Assembly: GCA_020632635.1 (NCBI GenBank)
Contig: JACKFE010000006.1
Location: forward strand, 1 to 64,000
Source of the DNA: Nitrospiraceae bacterium
GTDB taxonomy: Bacteria > Nitrospirota > Nitrospiria > Nitrospirales > UBA8639
Direction: 5' to 3'
DNA: 64,000 nt
Shown here piece by piece: positions 1 through 9,160 of this stretch. Position numbers and translations under genes: made by a program. The notes under the pieces were generated by a model that saw nothing but the letters and a program-made list of their open reading frames with translations, was not told the origin of the DNA and did no database searches. Every line of letters begins with the position of its first letter. Position 1 is the stretch's first letter.

Positions 1-240
1 TCCAGCTCCGCTGACCTGCACCTGCGGAAGTTTTTGCAGGGCCTGCTCAGCGGCATTTCGAACAGCTGCAACCGAACAACCGGATTGCTCAATAATGGCT
101 TGAGCTAATCCGCCATCCTGTTCCATCAACGCTAATAGAAGATGTTCCACCTCTACCCCTTGATGGTTTCGCCGCATGGCTATCCCTGATGCGGTTTGCA
201 AGGCTTCCTGAACTTTGATCGTCATTCGATTCATATCCAT
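1..240 (-). CDS. clpB: ClpB disaggregase, N-terminal fragment
   Basis: Only the first 80 codons lie in the window; the gene runs off the left edge. The translation begins MDMNRMTIKVQEAL and continues through a Clp-N repeat: the stretch around HQGVEVEHLLLALMEQ is typical of the ClpB/ClpA N-terminal substrate-binding domain. ClpB is a cytosolic AAA+ hexamer that extracts proteins from aggregates with DnaK. The start is fixed by an AGGAGG ribosome site 8 nt upstream of the ATG. The AAA modules are outside the window, so ClpA/ClpC is not excluded, but the N-terminal sequence favours ClpB. Confidence 0.85.
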   Translation of the reverse strand, partial: MDMNRMTIKVQEALQTASGIAMRRNHQGVEVEHLLLALMEQDGGLAQAIIEQSGCSVAAVRNAAEQALQKLPQVQVSGAG

Positions 241-476
241 AAGGTAATCCTCCTCTCAGGGATGATCCGCACGGGGTTTCTCAGTTCCATTGAATGGAGA
301 TAATCATGACTGATGCGGTATCAAGGGATTCAGCCAAAAAGTTTTCTGCAGACATTCTCCAAAGCATCTTTTCGTTTGGAATTTTCACGCCAATTCACCT
401 GATCCAGTCATTTTCCTGAAATACCTGGCCATTGAATTTTACGGCGATTTTCTTTGAAAATGCGGACAAAAACACT
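241..476. other. Intergenic region upstream of clpB
   Basis: No gene is seen here. On the minus strand a TTGATA box and a TATCTC box 16 nt apart (near 290-335) could serve as a promoter for clpB. A heat-shock sigma-32 type match (CTTGAT ... CTCCAT) is present, but its spacing of about 20 nt is too wide to be convincing. Confidence 0.3.
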
Positions 477-2099
477 CTACCCAATGATACGTTGATAGAG
501 GGCATGGACGCGGGCGGTATGAAACCGATAGTCAGCGAGAAAATTTTCAGCAATTTGTTGAGAGGTGCAGCCTTGAGGGGAACCCATTCGAATGGCACAT
601 TTGGCAATATCTTCGAATTGGGATGGCAAAACATGTGTCTGCAATTCATTCACCATTTGAATTTTATGTTCCAGATTTCGTAAAAAACAATAGGACTCCC
701 GGAGGGCCTGTGCGTCATGCTTCTCCAGAATACCTACGCGGACAAGCTTCGTCAGTCCCTTTAAGGTCTGGCGATCCATAATCTTGGGATGCGCATGCCC
801 CCATCGCAGTTGCAATCCCTGAACAATGAATTCAATTTCACGAATACCACCGGTTCCTAATTTGACATGGCGTTCCAACTCTCCACGTCTGACCATTTTA
901 GCGCGAATTTGACTTCGAAGCCCCCGTATGGCGGTAATGATGTCCTCAGCCGTCTCAGGCGTCCCAAGCACAAATGGTCGCAAACGCCGCATCAATAATT
1001 GCCCTACCCGGCGATTACCCGCCAAGGGTAACGCTTTCAAAAACGCCAGGCGTTCCCAGGTGCGCCCGCGAGTCTGGTAATAATGCAGGGCATCCTCCAC
1101 CGAATAGGCCAATGCCCCAACACTGCCTTCCGGCCGTAATCGCAGATCCACACGAAACATCGCGCCTTCCGATGTGGCCATCCCGAGTACATTCGTCAAC
1201 TCCCGTCCTAGCCAATCGAAATACTCCTCATGACTAATACTGGTTTGTCCATTTTTGGCTTGGGTCGTTCCCGGCGGAGCCTGATACACATACACCAAAT
1301 CGATATCCGAACTATAATTGAGTTCCCACCCGCCCAATTTCCCCATACCCAAAACACAAAATCCGGTACGGACACGTTCCGCCTGTGATCGACTGCCAAT
1401 TTCCCCGAACTGCCGGATCAGTTCGTATTCCACCAATTCATAGGCAGCTTGAATGACCACTGCGGTCAATTCCGATAACATCGTGTAGGTTTCCTCGACG
1501 GTGGCTTCCCCGAGAAAATCCCGTATGCCGATTCGCAACATTTCCCGTCGTTTAAATCGCCGCAGGGCCTCACCTTTGGCCGTCACACTCTTCACCGCTC
1601 CCAGTGATTGCTGACATTGCAGGGTCAGTGAGGTCCGAGTAGGCCGACGAATCAACACACGATCATCCTCGATCCAATAGACCAGCAATGGATCGCGATG
1701 AAAGGTCTGAGCCATGGCCGGACTATTCCCAAACACCGTGCTGAGCACGGTCACAACGTGAGGCAATCCTGCCAAATATTGATACACCTGCAATCGATTA
1801 ATACCGGAAGCCCCGAACCGTTCCCATTCGTTCAACGCTTGATCAGGATCTGCCGAAGTTGCCGCAGCGGCCAACAAGCCATTCAAAATACTGGCCAACG
1901 ATTTTCGAGTCGGGGGATCTCCGGCCATCTCCTGCAAGTTACGATCGGCTTGTTTCCAGTCTTTCAGGTTGTAGGCGTGCAGTATTCGTTTGACCTCGGA
2001 TTCGTGAAGGCCTGAAGCCAAGAGTACGGGGGTGGCATCGGGAAACGATCCAGAAGGTAAGGAAGGCATTGGGGAGGATCTATGTCGTGTGGAAGGCAT
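477..2099 (-). CDS. GlnE-like adenylyl-removase half (glutamine synthetase regulation)
   Basis: This 540-residue protein corresponds to one half of the usual fused GlnE (about 950 residues). The nucleotidyltransferase motif GMGKLGGWELNYSSDIDL is near residues 250-270 with both metal-binding Asp intact. The context ELNxSSDIDL is that of the N-terminal, adenylyl-removing half of GlnE. A GlnD/GlnE-type helical domain follows (GTGGIREIEFIVQ near residue 425). GlnE halves add or remove AMP on a Tyr of glutamine synthetase, and glnA is encoded 2.4 kb away. Divergent from the second GlnE-like gene with only 38 bp between the starts. A TATAAT box lies so close to the chosen ATG that the message would be leaderless or the start slightly downstream. 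Assignment as removase is by motif similarity only. Confidence 0.85.
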   Translation of the reverse strand: MPSTRHRSSPMPSLPSGSFPDATPVLLASGLHESEVKRILHAYNLKDWKQADRNLQEMAGDPPTRKSLASILNGLLAAAATSADPDQALNEWERFGASGINRLQVYQYLAGLPHVVTVLSTVFGNSPAMAQTFHRDPLLVYWIEDDRVLIRRPTRTSLTLQCQQSLGAVKSVTAKGEALRRFKRREMLRIGIRDFLGEATVEETYTMLSELTAVVIQAAYELVEYELIRQFGEIGSRSQAERVRTGFCVLGMGKLGGWELNYSSDIDLVYVYQAPPGTTQAKNGQTSISHEEYFDWLGRELTNVLGMATSEGAMFRVDLRLRPEGSVGALAYSVEDALHYYQTRGRTWERLAFLKALPLAGNRRVGQLLMRRLRPFVLGTPETAEDIITAIRGLRSQIRAKMVRRGELERHVKLGTGGIREIEFIVQGLQLRWGHAHPKIMDRQTLKGLTKLVRVGILEKHDAQALRESYCFLRNLEHKIQMVNELQTHVLPSQFEDIAKCAIRMGSPQGCTSQQIAENFLADYRFHTARVHALYQRIIG

Positions 2100-2109
2100 G
2101 GGCGTGAAA

Positions 2110-2138
2110 ATTATACGACTCCTGGGAGGAGCTTACAA
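2110..2138 (-). promoter_or_regulatory. Promoter for the minus-strand GlnE half
   Basis: On the minus strand TTGTAA (2133-2138) and TATAAT (2110-2115) are exactly 17 bp apart, a near-consensus housekeeping sigma promoter. The transcript would start near 2103, about 4 nt before the annotated ATG. The plus-strand ribosome site GGGAGGAG (2124-2131) lies inside the promoter spacer. Confidence 0.65.
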
Positions 2139-4435
2139 TGCTTCCTTTTTTGAGTATACTCACGCTCATGGCAAAAGACGACTCCATTCAGCAAATCAAA
2201 GGGCTTTGCCCGAACATCTCGACTAAACTTCTCGAGGATTTCATTCAGGGCATGGACTCGGATTACTTCTCCAGCTTTTCTTGGCCTACCATTGCCCAAC
2301 ACGTCACCTTGGTTCATAGGCTGACATTGGCACAACCATGCGCGACGGAGGTCCAAGACCTCCCCAATCATCAATATCGGGTCACCATCGTGGCCTATGA
2401 TTATTTCTCGGAATTTGCCACTTTTTGCGGCGTCCTTTCCTCCTTTGGACTTGACATCCGTGAAGCGTTAATCTTTACGTCCTCTCAGCAACCAGTTTCA
2501 TCCTCAAGCGGTATCGGCGCTCCTCGTCATGCTCCCTTTGCCTCACAGGGCCTTCCAGCACGACGTCCTCAACCAGGCCTTTCCCGCAATATTGGAGTGG
2601 ACGTATTTACACTGCAAGTCTTAGAGGGATTTGAGTTTGGCCCTTTGGAACAACAGCGTTTTTCCGAAACGCTGGTCCCCTTGGTCCTGCTGCTCCAGCA
2701 AAATCACGTTAGACAGGCCAGGAGACAGATCAATCGAACGTTGGTGGAAACCCTGGGGCGCTTTCAGCTACCGGAGACCCGCGTGGTCCAGCCGGTTCAG
2801 ATTACCTTTTCCAATACCCTAGCCGAGCAGGAAACGGTGCTAGATATTCGCTCAACTGATACTCCGGCCTTTTTATACGCCTTTGCCAATGCCCTAGCCA
2901 TGCGTGGCGTGTATCTCGTCAAAGCCAAAATTGAAGTGGATCGGCATCGCGTACGGAATCGCCTGTTTGTCCGAGGACGTCAGGGTAGAAAAATTCAAGA
3001 TAAACATGAACAGCAGGAACTTCGTACGGCTGCGGCTCTCATCAAAGAGTTTACCCATTCCCTTCGATGGGCTCCGGACCCTGGTAAAGCCCTGGAACAT
3101 TTCGACCAATTTCTCGACCAACTCATGGAACAACCGCAGACGTCATCGGCCCTTTCGATCTTGGGAAAGACCACAACCCTCGAACACCTTGCCCAGCTTT
3201 TCGGAAGTAGTGATTATTTGTGGGAAGATTTATTGCGCCGCCAACATCAGAATTTGCTGCCTATGATGAACCAATATCAAAAGGGACCATTGATTCGTTC
3301 CAAAGGGGCATTGCAACGCGGTCTGGACACCTTACTCAAAAAGGGCAAGACACCTGAAACCCGAAAAATGCTCTTGAATCAGTTCAAGGACGAAGAACTT
3401 TTCCGGATTGATATGCGGCATTTGCTGAACAACAGCCCGCTTCCTGACTTCTCCAAGGCTCTCACACATTTGGCAGATGTCATTCTCTCTCAGGCGCTGC
3501 TGGAATCACGACGTGTGATCGATCCCAAAAGTCCCAAAACAGGGGCCATTCCCATGGCCATTTTTGGTCTGGGAAAACTGGGTGGGACAGAATTGGGGTA
3601 TGCCTCTGACATTGAAATTTTATTCGTCTATGATCTGCCGAAGGTCCCCCGCAAAGGCACCACTTCATTCCCAACGGATTATTTTGAACGATGGGCCCAG
3701 GAATTTCTCAAATGGATTGAAGCCAAGCAGGAAGGAATTTTTCATCTGGACACCCGTCTTCGCCCACATGGAGACAAAGGATTATTAGCCAATTCTCTCC
3801 AGGAGATTCAGCGCTACTACTGCGCTCAAGGCAGTGCGGCTCCCTTCGAGCGACAGGCCCTCATCAAGCTGCGGTATGTAGGAGGTAATAGATCCATTGG
3901 GCAAGCGGTTGAACGGCACCGAGATACCTTTGTCTACGGCCCTGAGCCCTGGGACCTTGCCACTGCTCTCCATCTACGTGCCAGGCAAATGAAAGAACTC
4001 GTCCCGTCTGGCTCTATCCATGTAAAATACAGTCCGGGCGGTTTAATTGACATTGAATACACCGTTCAATACCTGCAACTGATGCACGGACATACTCTTC
4101 CGGCCATTCAAACTCCCAACACCCTCCAGGCACTTCAAGGCCTCTGCCAAGCATCCTTCATTTCCCAACGGGAACGTGATGTATTATCGGAGCATTATGT
4201 GTTTCTTCGCCAATTGATCGACGCCTTACGCATCGTTCGCGGCAATGCCCATGACCTTGTTCTTCCACCTTCCGGTTCCGAAGAAATGGTCTTTCTGGCT
4301 CGTCGACTGGGATTCGTCGCAACGGATTGGCAACAAGGCGCCGCAGATCTGGAGCAAACCATCACGACGCATATGCAGGAAACCCACGAGCGATTCCTCC
4401 ACCGGTTCGAGAAACACAAACGCCTGGATCAGTAA
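2138..4435 (+). CDS. ACT-domain / GlnE-type adenylyltransferase fusion
   Basis: 765 residues. Residues about 80-125 and 225-290 look like ACT domains; the second (ETVLDIRSTDTPAFLYAF, then VKAKIEVD) is close to the C-terminal ACT repeat of GlnD, the glutamine sensor. A nucleotidyltransferase domain follows at about 470-620, with GLGKLGGTELGYASDIEI. The ELGYASD context is that of the adenylylating C-terminal half of GlnE, except that the second metal ligand is Glu instead of Asp. The remainder (GGLIDIEYTVQYLQL) is the helical GlnD/GlnE domain. Start chosen from GGGAGGAG 6 nt before ATG. Inference: it adenylylates GlnA and senses glutamine through its own ACT domains rather than through PII alone. 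Confidence 0.8.
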   Translation: MLPFLSILTLMAKDDSIQQIKGLCPNISTKLLEDFIQGMDSDYFSSFSWPTIAQHVTLVHRLTLAQPCATEVQDLPNHQYRVTIVAYDYFSEFATFCGVLSSFGLDIREALIFTSSQQPVSSSSGIGAPRHAPFASQGLPARRPQPGLSRNIGVDVFTLQVLEGFEFGPLEQQRFSETLVPLVLLLQQNHVRQARRQINRTLVETLGRFQLPETRVVQPVQITFSNTLAEQETVLDIRSTDTPAFLYAFANALAMRGVYLVKAKIEVDRHRVRNRLFVRGRQGRKIQDKHEQQELRTAAALIKEFTHSLRWAPDPGKALEHFDQFLDQLMEQPQTSSALSILGKTTTLEHLAQLFGSSDYLWEDLLRRQHQNLLPMMNQYQKGPLIRSKGALQRGLDTLLKKGKTPETRKMLLNQFKDEELFRIDMRHLLNNSPLPDFSKALTHLADVILSQALLESRRVIDPKSPKTGAIPMAIFGLGKLGGTELGYASDIEILFVYDLPKVPRKGTTSFPTDYFERWAQEFLKWIEAKQEGIFHLDTRLRPHGDKGLLANSLQEIQRYYCAQGSAAPFERQALIKLRYVGGNRSIGQAVERHRDTFVYGPEPWDLATALHLRARQMKELVPSGSIHVKYSPGGLIDIEYTVQYLQLMHGHTLPAIQTPNTLQALQGLCQASFISQRERDVLSEHYVFLRQLIDALRIVRGNAHDLVLPPSGSEEMVFLARRLGFVATDWQQGAADLEQTITTHMQETHERFLHRFEKHKRLDQ

Positions 4436-4471
4436 AGGAACCGTTTCGGATTCCCTTCTCTGACCCAGGCG
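4421..4471. terminator. Convergent terminator between the ACT-GlnE gene and glnA
   Basis: Arms CGCCTGGATCAG and CTGACCCAGGCG form a 12-position stem with one mismatch and a loop of about 27 nt. On the minus strand the stem is followed by a T-rich stretch (TTTGTGTTT), so it fits best as the glnA terminator. The long loop lowers confidence. Confidence 0.4.
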
Positions 4472-4529
4472 TTCGTTCTGACTCAGTCAATGAATTGGCG
4501 CATATTCTGCGCTGAGAGTCACCAATCCG

Positions 4530-5939
4530 TTAACAATCGTAATACATCACAAATTCATATGGATTCGGGCGAAGTCGAATGGCATCGACCTCATGGGTGC
4601 GCTTATAGGCAATCCAGGCTTCCACTAAATCCTCACTAAAGACTCCCCCCTTGAGCAGGAATTCATGATCCTGTTCCAAGGCCTTTAGGGCCTCTTCTAA
4701 ACTTGACGGCAGGGTTTGAATATTCCCTAATTCCTCTGGTTCCAAATCATAGAGGTTTTTGTCCATGGCTTCTCCCGGATCGATTTTATTTTGAATACCA
4801 TCCAACCCAGCCATCAACATGGCACTAAAAGCCAAATACATATTGCAGGATGGGTCTGGGAACCGAACCTCGATTCGTTTGGCCTTTGGACTCGGGGAAT
4901 ACATGGGGATCCGAATTCCAGCGGAACGATTGCGGCTAGAATAGGCCAACATTACCGGGGCTTCAAAACCCGGCGTCAATCGTTTATAGGAATTAGTGGT
5001 CGGATTGGTCAATGCGGCTAATGCCTGCCCGTGCTTGAGTATCCCTCCGATATAATACAGGCACATCTGAGATACCCCGGCATATTCCTTTCCGGCAAAC
5101 AACGGCTTACCGTCTTTCCAGATGCTCTGGTGAGTGTGCATTCCGGTCCCGTTGTCGTTGAATAAGGGTTTCGGCATAAAGGTCACGGTTTTGCCATGTC
5201 GCCGGGCCACATTCCGCACAATATATTTATACATCATCATTTGATCGGCCATTTTCACCATCGTATCAAATCGTAAATCGATTTCAGCCTGGCCAGCCGT
5301 GGCAACTTCATGATGGTGCTTTTCAACCCTGATCCCCACACGCTCCATGACCCGACACATTTCTGACCGAATGTCCTGTTGTGAATCCACTGGAGCAACG
5401 GGGAAATACCCTTCCTTATGGCGAGGACGTGATCCCAGGTTTTCACCATCTTTCCCGGAATTCCAAATCCCTTCCTCCGAATCAATGAAATAATAATTGG
5501 AATGACTGTTCTGATCGAAACTGACATGATCGAAAATAAAAAACTCTGCTTCCGGACCCCAGAAAGACGTGTCCCCTATTTTTGTACTTTTGAGATATTG
5601 TTCAGCGCGAAGCGCCACTGCGCGTGGATCCCGCTCATAAAAGCTCCGGGTAATCGGGTCCTGCACATCAGCGACCATGCTCAAGGTCGGAATTTCGGTG
5701 AAAGGATCCAAACAAGCCGTATTGGGGTCCGGCACGACCAACATATCGCTATTCTGAATCATCTTCCACCCACGGATGGATGACCCATCAAAGCCTGAGC
5801 CTTCTTTAAATAAATCTAGGGTCAATTCTGATGTCGGCACTGAAAAATGCTGCCACGTTCCTAATAAATCCACAAACTTCAAATCCACCATTTCCACTTT
5901 GTTCTTTTTCGCAAAATCCAGTACCTCTTTCGGCGTCAT
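4530..5939 (-). CDS. glnA: Glutamine synthetase type I
   Basis: Catalyses ATP-dependent condensation of ammonia with glutamate in the cytosol. The 469-residue length equals that of enterobacterial GlnA. Visible signatures are FDGSSIRGW near residue 52, the ATP-binding stretch FMPKPLFNDNGTGMHTHQS, and the adenylylation loop NLYDLEPEE, whose Tyr is the target of GlnE. The matching adenylyltransferase halves are next door, so covalent control is expected. An ATG two codons upstream abuts the AGGAGG with no spacing. The ATG chosen here has 6 nt spacing and gives the family-standard length. Confidence 0.96.
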   Translation of the reverse strand: MTPKEVLDFAKKNKVEMVDLKFVDLLGTWQHFSVPTSELTLDLFKEGSGFDGSSIRGWKMIQNSDMLVVPDPNTACLDPFTEIPTLSMVADVQDPITRSFYERDPRAVALRAEQYLKSTKIGDTSFWGPEAEFFIFDHVSFDQNSHSNYYFIDSEEGIWNSGKDGENLGSRPRHKEGYFPVAPVDSQQDIRSEMCRVMERVGIRVEKHHHEVATAGQAEIDLRFDTMVKMADQMMMYKYIVRNVARRHGKTVTFMPKPLFNDNGTGMHTHQSIWKDGKPLFAGKEYAGVSQMCLYYIGGILKHGQALAALTNPTTNSYKRLTPGFEAPVMLAYSSRNRSAGIRIPMYSPSPKAKRIEVRFPDPSCNMYLAFSAMLMAGLDGIQNKIDPGEAMDKNLYDLEPEELGNIQTLPSSLEEALKALEQDHEFLLKGGVFSEDLVEAWIAYKRTHEVDAIRLRPNPYEFVMYYDC

Positions 5940-6036
5940 GCACATCCTCCTTCTAAGAAGAAATCGTTTATAAAAACCCCCAACCCTGGAAAATTCTTTA
6001 CATCTTTAAGCTTCACTCACCTGGGAAACAAGCAGG

Positions 6037-7344
6037 TTAAGAGTAGGCCCGCTCATTATGTTGACTCAGATCCAATCCGATTTGTTCTTCCTGTGGGTTC
6101 ACTCTGAGCCCAATAGTCACATCCACCAGTTTCAAGATCATAAAGGTTCCGATTACGGAAAACGCTAAGGTTACCAAAGCCAATACGACTTGTATACCGA
6201 AAAGCCCTGGATTTCCAAAGAACCAACCCTGGGCGCCGATCGAGGCAAATAATCCCGTAGCCAAAATTCCGGTCAAGCCACCCACCCCATGAATTCCCAC
6301 GACATCAAGGGAATCATCATAACCCAAGCGCATTTTCCAGAGAACGGCGACATAACAGAGTGTCCCCGCGACTAAGCCGATGATCATGGCAGAAATTGGG
6401 CCAAAAAATCCGGCGCCCGGAGTCACCGTGGCCAACCCGGCCACGATGCCGCTCAAGATACCCAATACCGTAGGTTTGCCTCGATGAACCCATTCCGCCA
6501 CCATCCAACTCACTCCTCCAGCTGCGGCGGCAGTATGAGTAGCCACAAAGGCGGCGGCCGCCACCTCATTCGCTCCCAAGGCACTCCCTGCATTAAAGCC
6601 AAACCACCCAAACCATAACAGCCCCGTGCCTAATACCGTCATAGGAAGGTTATGAGGCGGCATGGGCTCAACAGCGAATCCTTTCCGGCGACCAACCATA
6701 ACGGCACAGACTAACGCCCCAAAACCCGAACTGATATGCACAACCGCACCGCCAGCAAAATCCAATGCTCCGATTTGGGCTAACCACCCTCCTCCCCAGA
6801 CCCAATGGGCTAAGGGAGCATAGATGAACAACGACCATAAGACCGAAAAGATAAGAAGCGCTTTAAATTTCATCCGCTCGGCAATACTGCCAGTCATGAG
6901 CGCCACCGTAATAGCCGCAAACATCAGTTGAAACATCATGAACACTTGATGCGGAATGGTGGTCGCATACATGGAACTAGGCTCCAACCCCACATGTTGC
7001 AACCCTACCCACTCCAACCCGCCAATCAATCCACCTTTATCAGGTCCAAACGCCAAGCTGTACCCACAGAGAATCCAAAGCAAACTGATCACACATAAAA
7101 TCACCGCCGTGTGCATGATGGTCCCTAGGACATTCTTGCTCCGCACCAGCCCACCATAAAATAAAGCCAATCCAGGCAGTGTCATGCAGAGGACCAGCGC
7201 GGACGACATCAGCACCCAAGCCGTATCCCCCGTATCAATTTTCGGAGGACGGCTTTCCTCGCCCCACGCTAGCCCGAAAAATCCCATTCCCAGGACTACG
7301 GTCCACCATACTATGAGCCATGCCCGATGAATCCTGCCTCTCAT
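6037..7344 (-). CDS. amt: Ammonium transporter (Amt), downstream copy
   Basis: Inner-membrane ammonium channel of the Amt/Rh family, 435 residues with an N-terminal signal sequence (WLIVWWTVVLGMGFFGLAWG). The family pattern is clear: DTAWVLMSSALVLCMTLPGLALFYGG, then SERM-type IAERMKFKALLIF. The two pore His are in VVHISSGFG and VGIHGVGG. Start set at the ATG with AAGGAGG 4 nt upstream; an ATG 10 codons earlier lacks a ribosome site. It follows the PII gene by about 45 bp, the classic glnK-amt pair, in which PII plugs the channel when nitrogen is plentiful. Confidence 0.95.
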   Translation of the reverse strand: MRGRIHRAWLIVWWTVVLGMGFFGLAWGEESRPPKIDTGDTAWVLMSSALVLCMTLPGLALFYGGLVRSKNVLGTIMHTAVILCVISLLWILCGYSLAFGPDKGGLIGGLEWVGLQHVGLEPSSMYATTIPHQVFMMFQLMFAAITVALMTGSIAERMKFKALLIFSVLWSLFIYAPLAHWVWGGGWLAQIGALDFAGGAVVHISSGFGALVCAVMVGRRKGFAVEPMPPHNLPMTVLGTGLLWFGWFGFNAGSALGANEVAAAAFVATHTAAAAGGVSWMVAEWVHRGKPTVLGILSGIVAGLATVTPGAGFFGPISAMIIGLVAGTLCYVAVLWKMRLGYDDSLDVVGIHGVGGLTGILATGLFASIGAQGWFFGNPGLFGIQVVLALVTLAFSVIGTFMILKLVDVTIGLRVNPQEEQIGLDLSQHNERAYS

Positions 7345-7389
7345 ACGGCCTCCTTGTTCAACACTGCCATGCATGAAATAGCCACAGGA

Positions 7390-7728
7390 TTACACCGCAC
7401 CTTCGCCGGTTTCTCCGGTTCGAATTCGAATGACGTCGTGCAATTCCGAAACAAATACCTTCCCGTCCCCGATACTTCCCGTTTTCGCAGCACGAAGGAT
7501 CGCTTCCAAAACCTCGGACACCCGATTGTCGGAAATCGCAATTTCGAGTTTAATTTTTGGAACAAATTCAATTTGATATTCTGTTCCACGATAGGTTTCT
7601 TTATGCCCTTTTTGACGACCAAATCCCTTCACCTCGGTCACGGTCATCCCTTGCACCCCTAATTCGAGTAAAGCATCTTTTACTTCATCCAGTTTAAACG
7701 GTTTAATAATGGCCTGAATCAACTTCAT
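7390..7728 (-). CDS. glnK: Nitrogen regulatory protein PII
   Basis: A 112-residue PII signal protein. It has the canonical start MKLIQAIIKPFKLDEVK and the T-loop YRGTEY with the uridylylatable Tyr51. The ATP-binding segment KTGSIGDGKVFV is present and the C-terminus is RIRTGETGEGAV. The start three codons inside the longest frame is preferred because GGAAGG lies 9 nt before it and the length matches the family. Trimeric PII binds ATP/ADP and 2-oxoglutarate and controls Amt and GlnE activity. It lies between two amt genes, so it could serve both channels. No GlnD is seen in the window. glnB and glnK cannot be separated by sequence alone; the symbol follows the amt linkage. Confidence 0.95.
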   Translation of the reverse strand: MKLIQAIIKPFKLDEVKDALLELGVQGMTVTEVKGFGRQKGHKETYRGTEYQIEFVPKIKLEIAISDNRVSEVLEAILRAAKTGSIGDGKVFVSELHDVIRIRTGETGEGAV

Positions 7729-7834
7729 AGGCACCATCCTTCCTTTGAATTATGAACCCCTTCCTTCGTAACCAACGGCTCTGATTGGAATCCGACTTCC
7801 ACCTCATTAACAACCTTCCTCCGCATGCCGATCA

Positions 7835-9136
7835 CTACCCATATGCTCGCTCTCGATGTTGCGTCAGGTCTAGGCCAAGAATTTCATCTTCCCGAGACAC
7901 TCGCAATCCAATGGTCGCATCAATCATTTTCAGAAGAATAAACGTTCCACAAAAGGAAAATATCCAGGTCGCCCCTACGCCAATAGCTTGAACCACTACC
8001 TGCCCTGGATTACCGAAAAAGAGCCCGGTGCCCCCCCCCATAGAAGCAAACAGGCCTGTGGCTAATGCTCCCCAGGTCCCGCCAATCCCATGAATGCCCA
8101 AGACATCCAACGCATCATCATAACCCAACTTATTTTTCAAAAAGACTCCCAGATAGCAAACGATCCCGCCGCCCAGCCCGATAATAATAGCCGAAAGTGG
8201 CCCCACATATCCTGCCGCAGGCGTTATACCAACTAACCCAGCCACGGCCCCGCTGGCGGCTCCAAGCAGAGTAGGTTTTCCCCGGTAACTCCATTCCACG
8301 CCAAGCCACCCTAATGCCCCAGCCGCCGTGGCCACGTGAGTCGCCACAAAGGCATTTGCGGCCAACCCATTAGCCGCTAACGCACTACCAGCATTAAAGC
8401 CAAACCATCCGACCCACAATAAACTGGCCCCAACAATGGTAAATGGTAAATTGTGCGGACTCATATTATCCGACCCATACCCATGGCGCTTTCCCAAGAC
8501 TAAGGCACAGGCCAAAGCTGCAACTCCCGAACTGATATGCACAACCGTCCCGCCGGCAAAATCCAAGTCACCCAGCCCACCTAACCACCCCCCACCCCAC
8601 ACCCAATGGGCCAAGGGTGCATAGATAGCTGTTACCCACAATGCCGCAAAGACCACAAAGGCCGTAAAACGCATGCGTTCTGCAATTGCCCCACTGATAA
8701 GGGCGACGGTAATTCCGGCAAACATCAGCTGAAATATCATAAAAGCCGCGTGGGGAATCGTCGATTCGCCATTGGGAGCTTCTCCTACCCCCGTAAGCCC
8801 TACCCAATCCAACCCGCCAATGACTCCACCAATATCAGGAGCAAACGCTAAGCTATATCCCCAAAACACCCAAATAACACTGACCAGGCTAATGGCGATA
8901 AAACTATGCATCATCGTACTGAGAACATTCTTACTCCGAACCATACCCCCGTAGAACAAAGCCAGCCCTGGGATGATCATCGCCAAGACAAGAGCCGAAG
9001 ATATCAATACCCAAGCAGTGTCTCCCGAATTAATCGAAGTCACGCCTACGTCATTAGCAAAACCTCTACCCGCTCCTAACAAGAAGAGCAAAAGACCAAG
9101 CACACTCACCCTATAAAGTTTGTAAACCCGTTTCAT
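7835..9136 (-). CDS. amt: Ammonium transporter (Amt), upstream copy
   Basis: Second Amt/Rh channel, 433 residues, with a cleavable signal (VSVLGLLLFLLGAGRGFAND). It has the same landmarks as the neighbouring copy: INSGDTAWVLISSALVLAM, IAERMRFTAFVVF, VVHISSGVAAL and LGIHGIGGTWG, keeping both pore His. It ends EREDEILGLDLTQHRERAYG, which closely resembles the C-terminus of the other copy (QEEQIGLDLSQHNERAYS). The two probably arose by tandem duplication around the PII gene. AAAGGAG 7 nt upstream of the ATG supports the start. It is the second gene of the likely porin-amt-glnK-amt-glnA transcription unit. Confidence 0.94.
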   Translation of the reverse strand: MKRVYKLYRVSVLGLLLFLLGAGRGFANDVGVTSINSGDTAWVLISSALVLAMIIPGLALFYGGMVRSKNVLSTMMHSFIAISLVSVIWVFWGYSLAFAPDIGGVIGGLDWVGLTGVGEAPNGESTIPHAAFMIFQLMFAGITVALISGAIAERMRFTAFVVFAALWVTAIYAPLAHWVWGGGWLGGLGDLDFAGGTVVHISSGVAALACALVLGKRHGYGSDNMSPHNLPFTIVGASLLWVGWFGFNAGSALAANGLAANAFVATHVATAAGALGWLGVEWSYRGKPTLLGAASGAVAGLVGITPAAGYVGPLSAIIIGLGGGIVCYLGVFLKNKLGYDDALDVLGIHGIGGTWGALATGLFASMGGGTGLFFGNPGQVVVQAIGVGATWIFSFCGTFILLKMIDATIGLRVSREDEILGLDLTQHRERAYG

Positions 9137-9160
9137 CTGTATGCTCCTTTTCCTCCGGCA

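Noticed and set aside
290..335. Heat-shock sigma-32 promoter for clpB
   Set aside because: CTTGAT and CTCCAT are present but about 20 nt apart, wider than expected; a housekeeping-type promoter is at least as likely.
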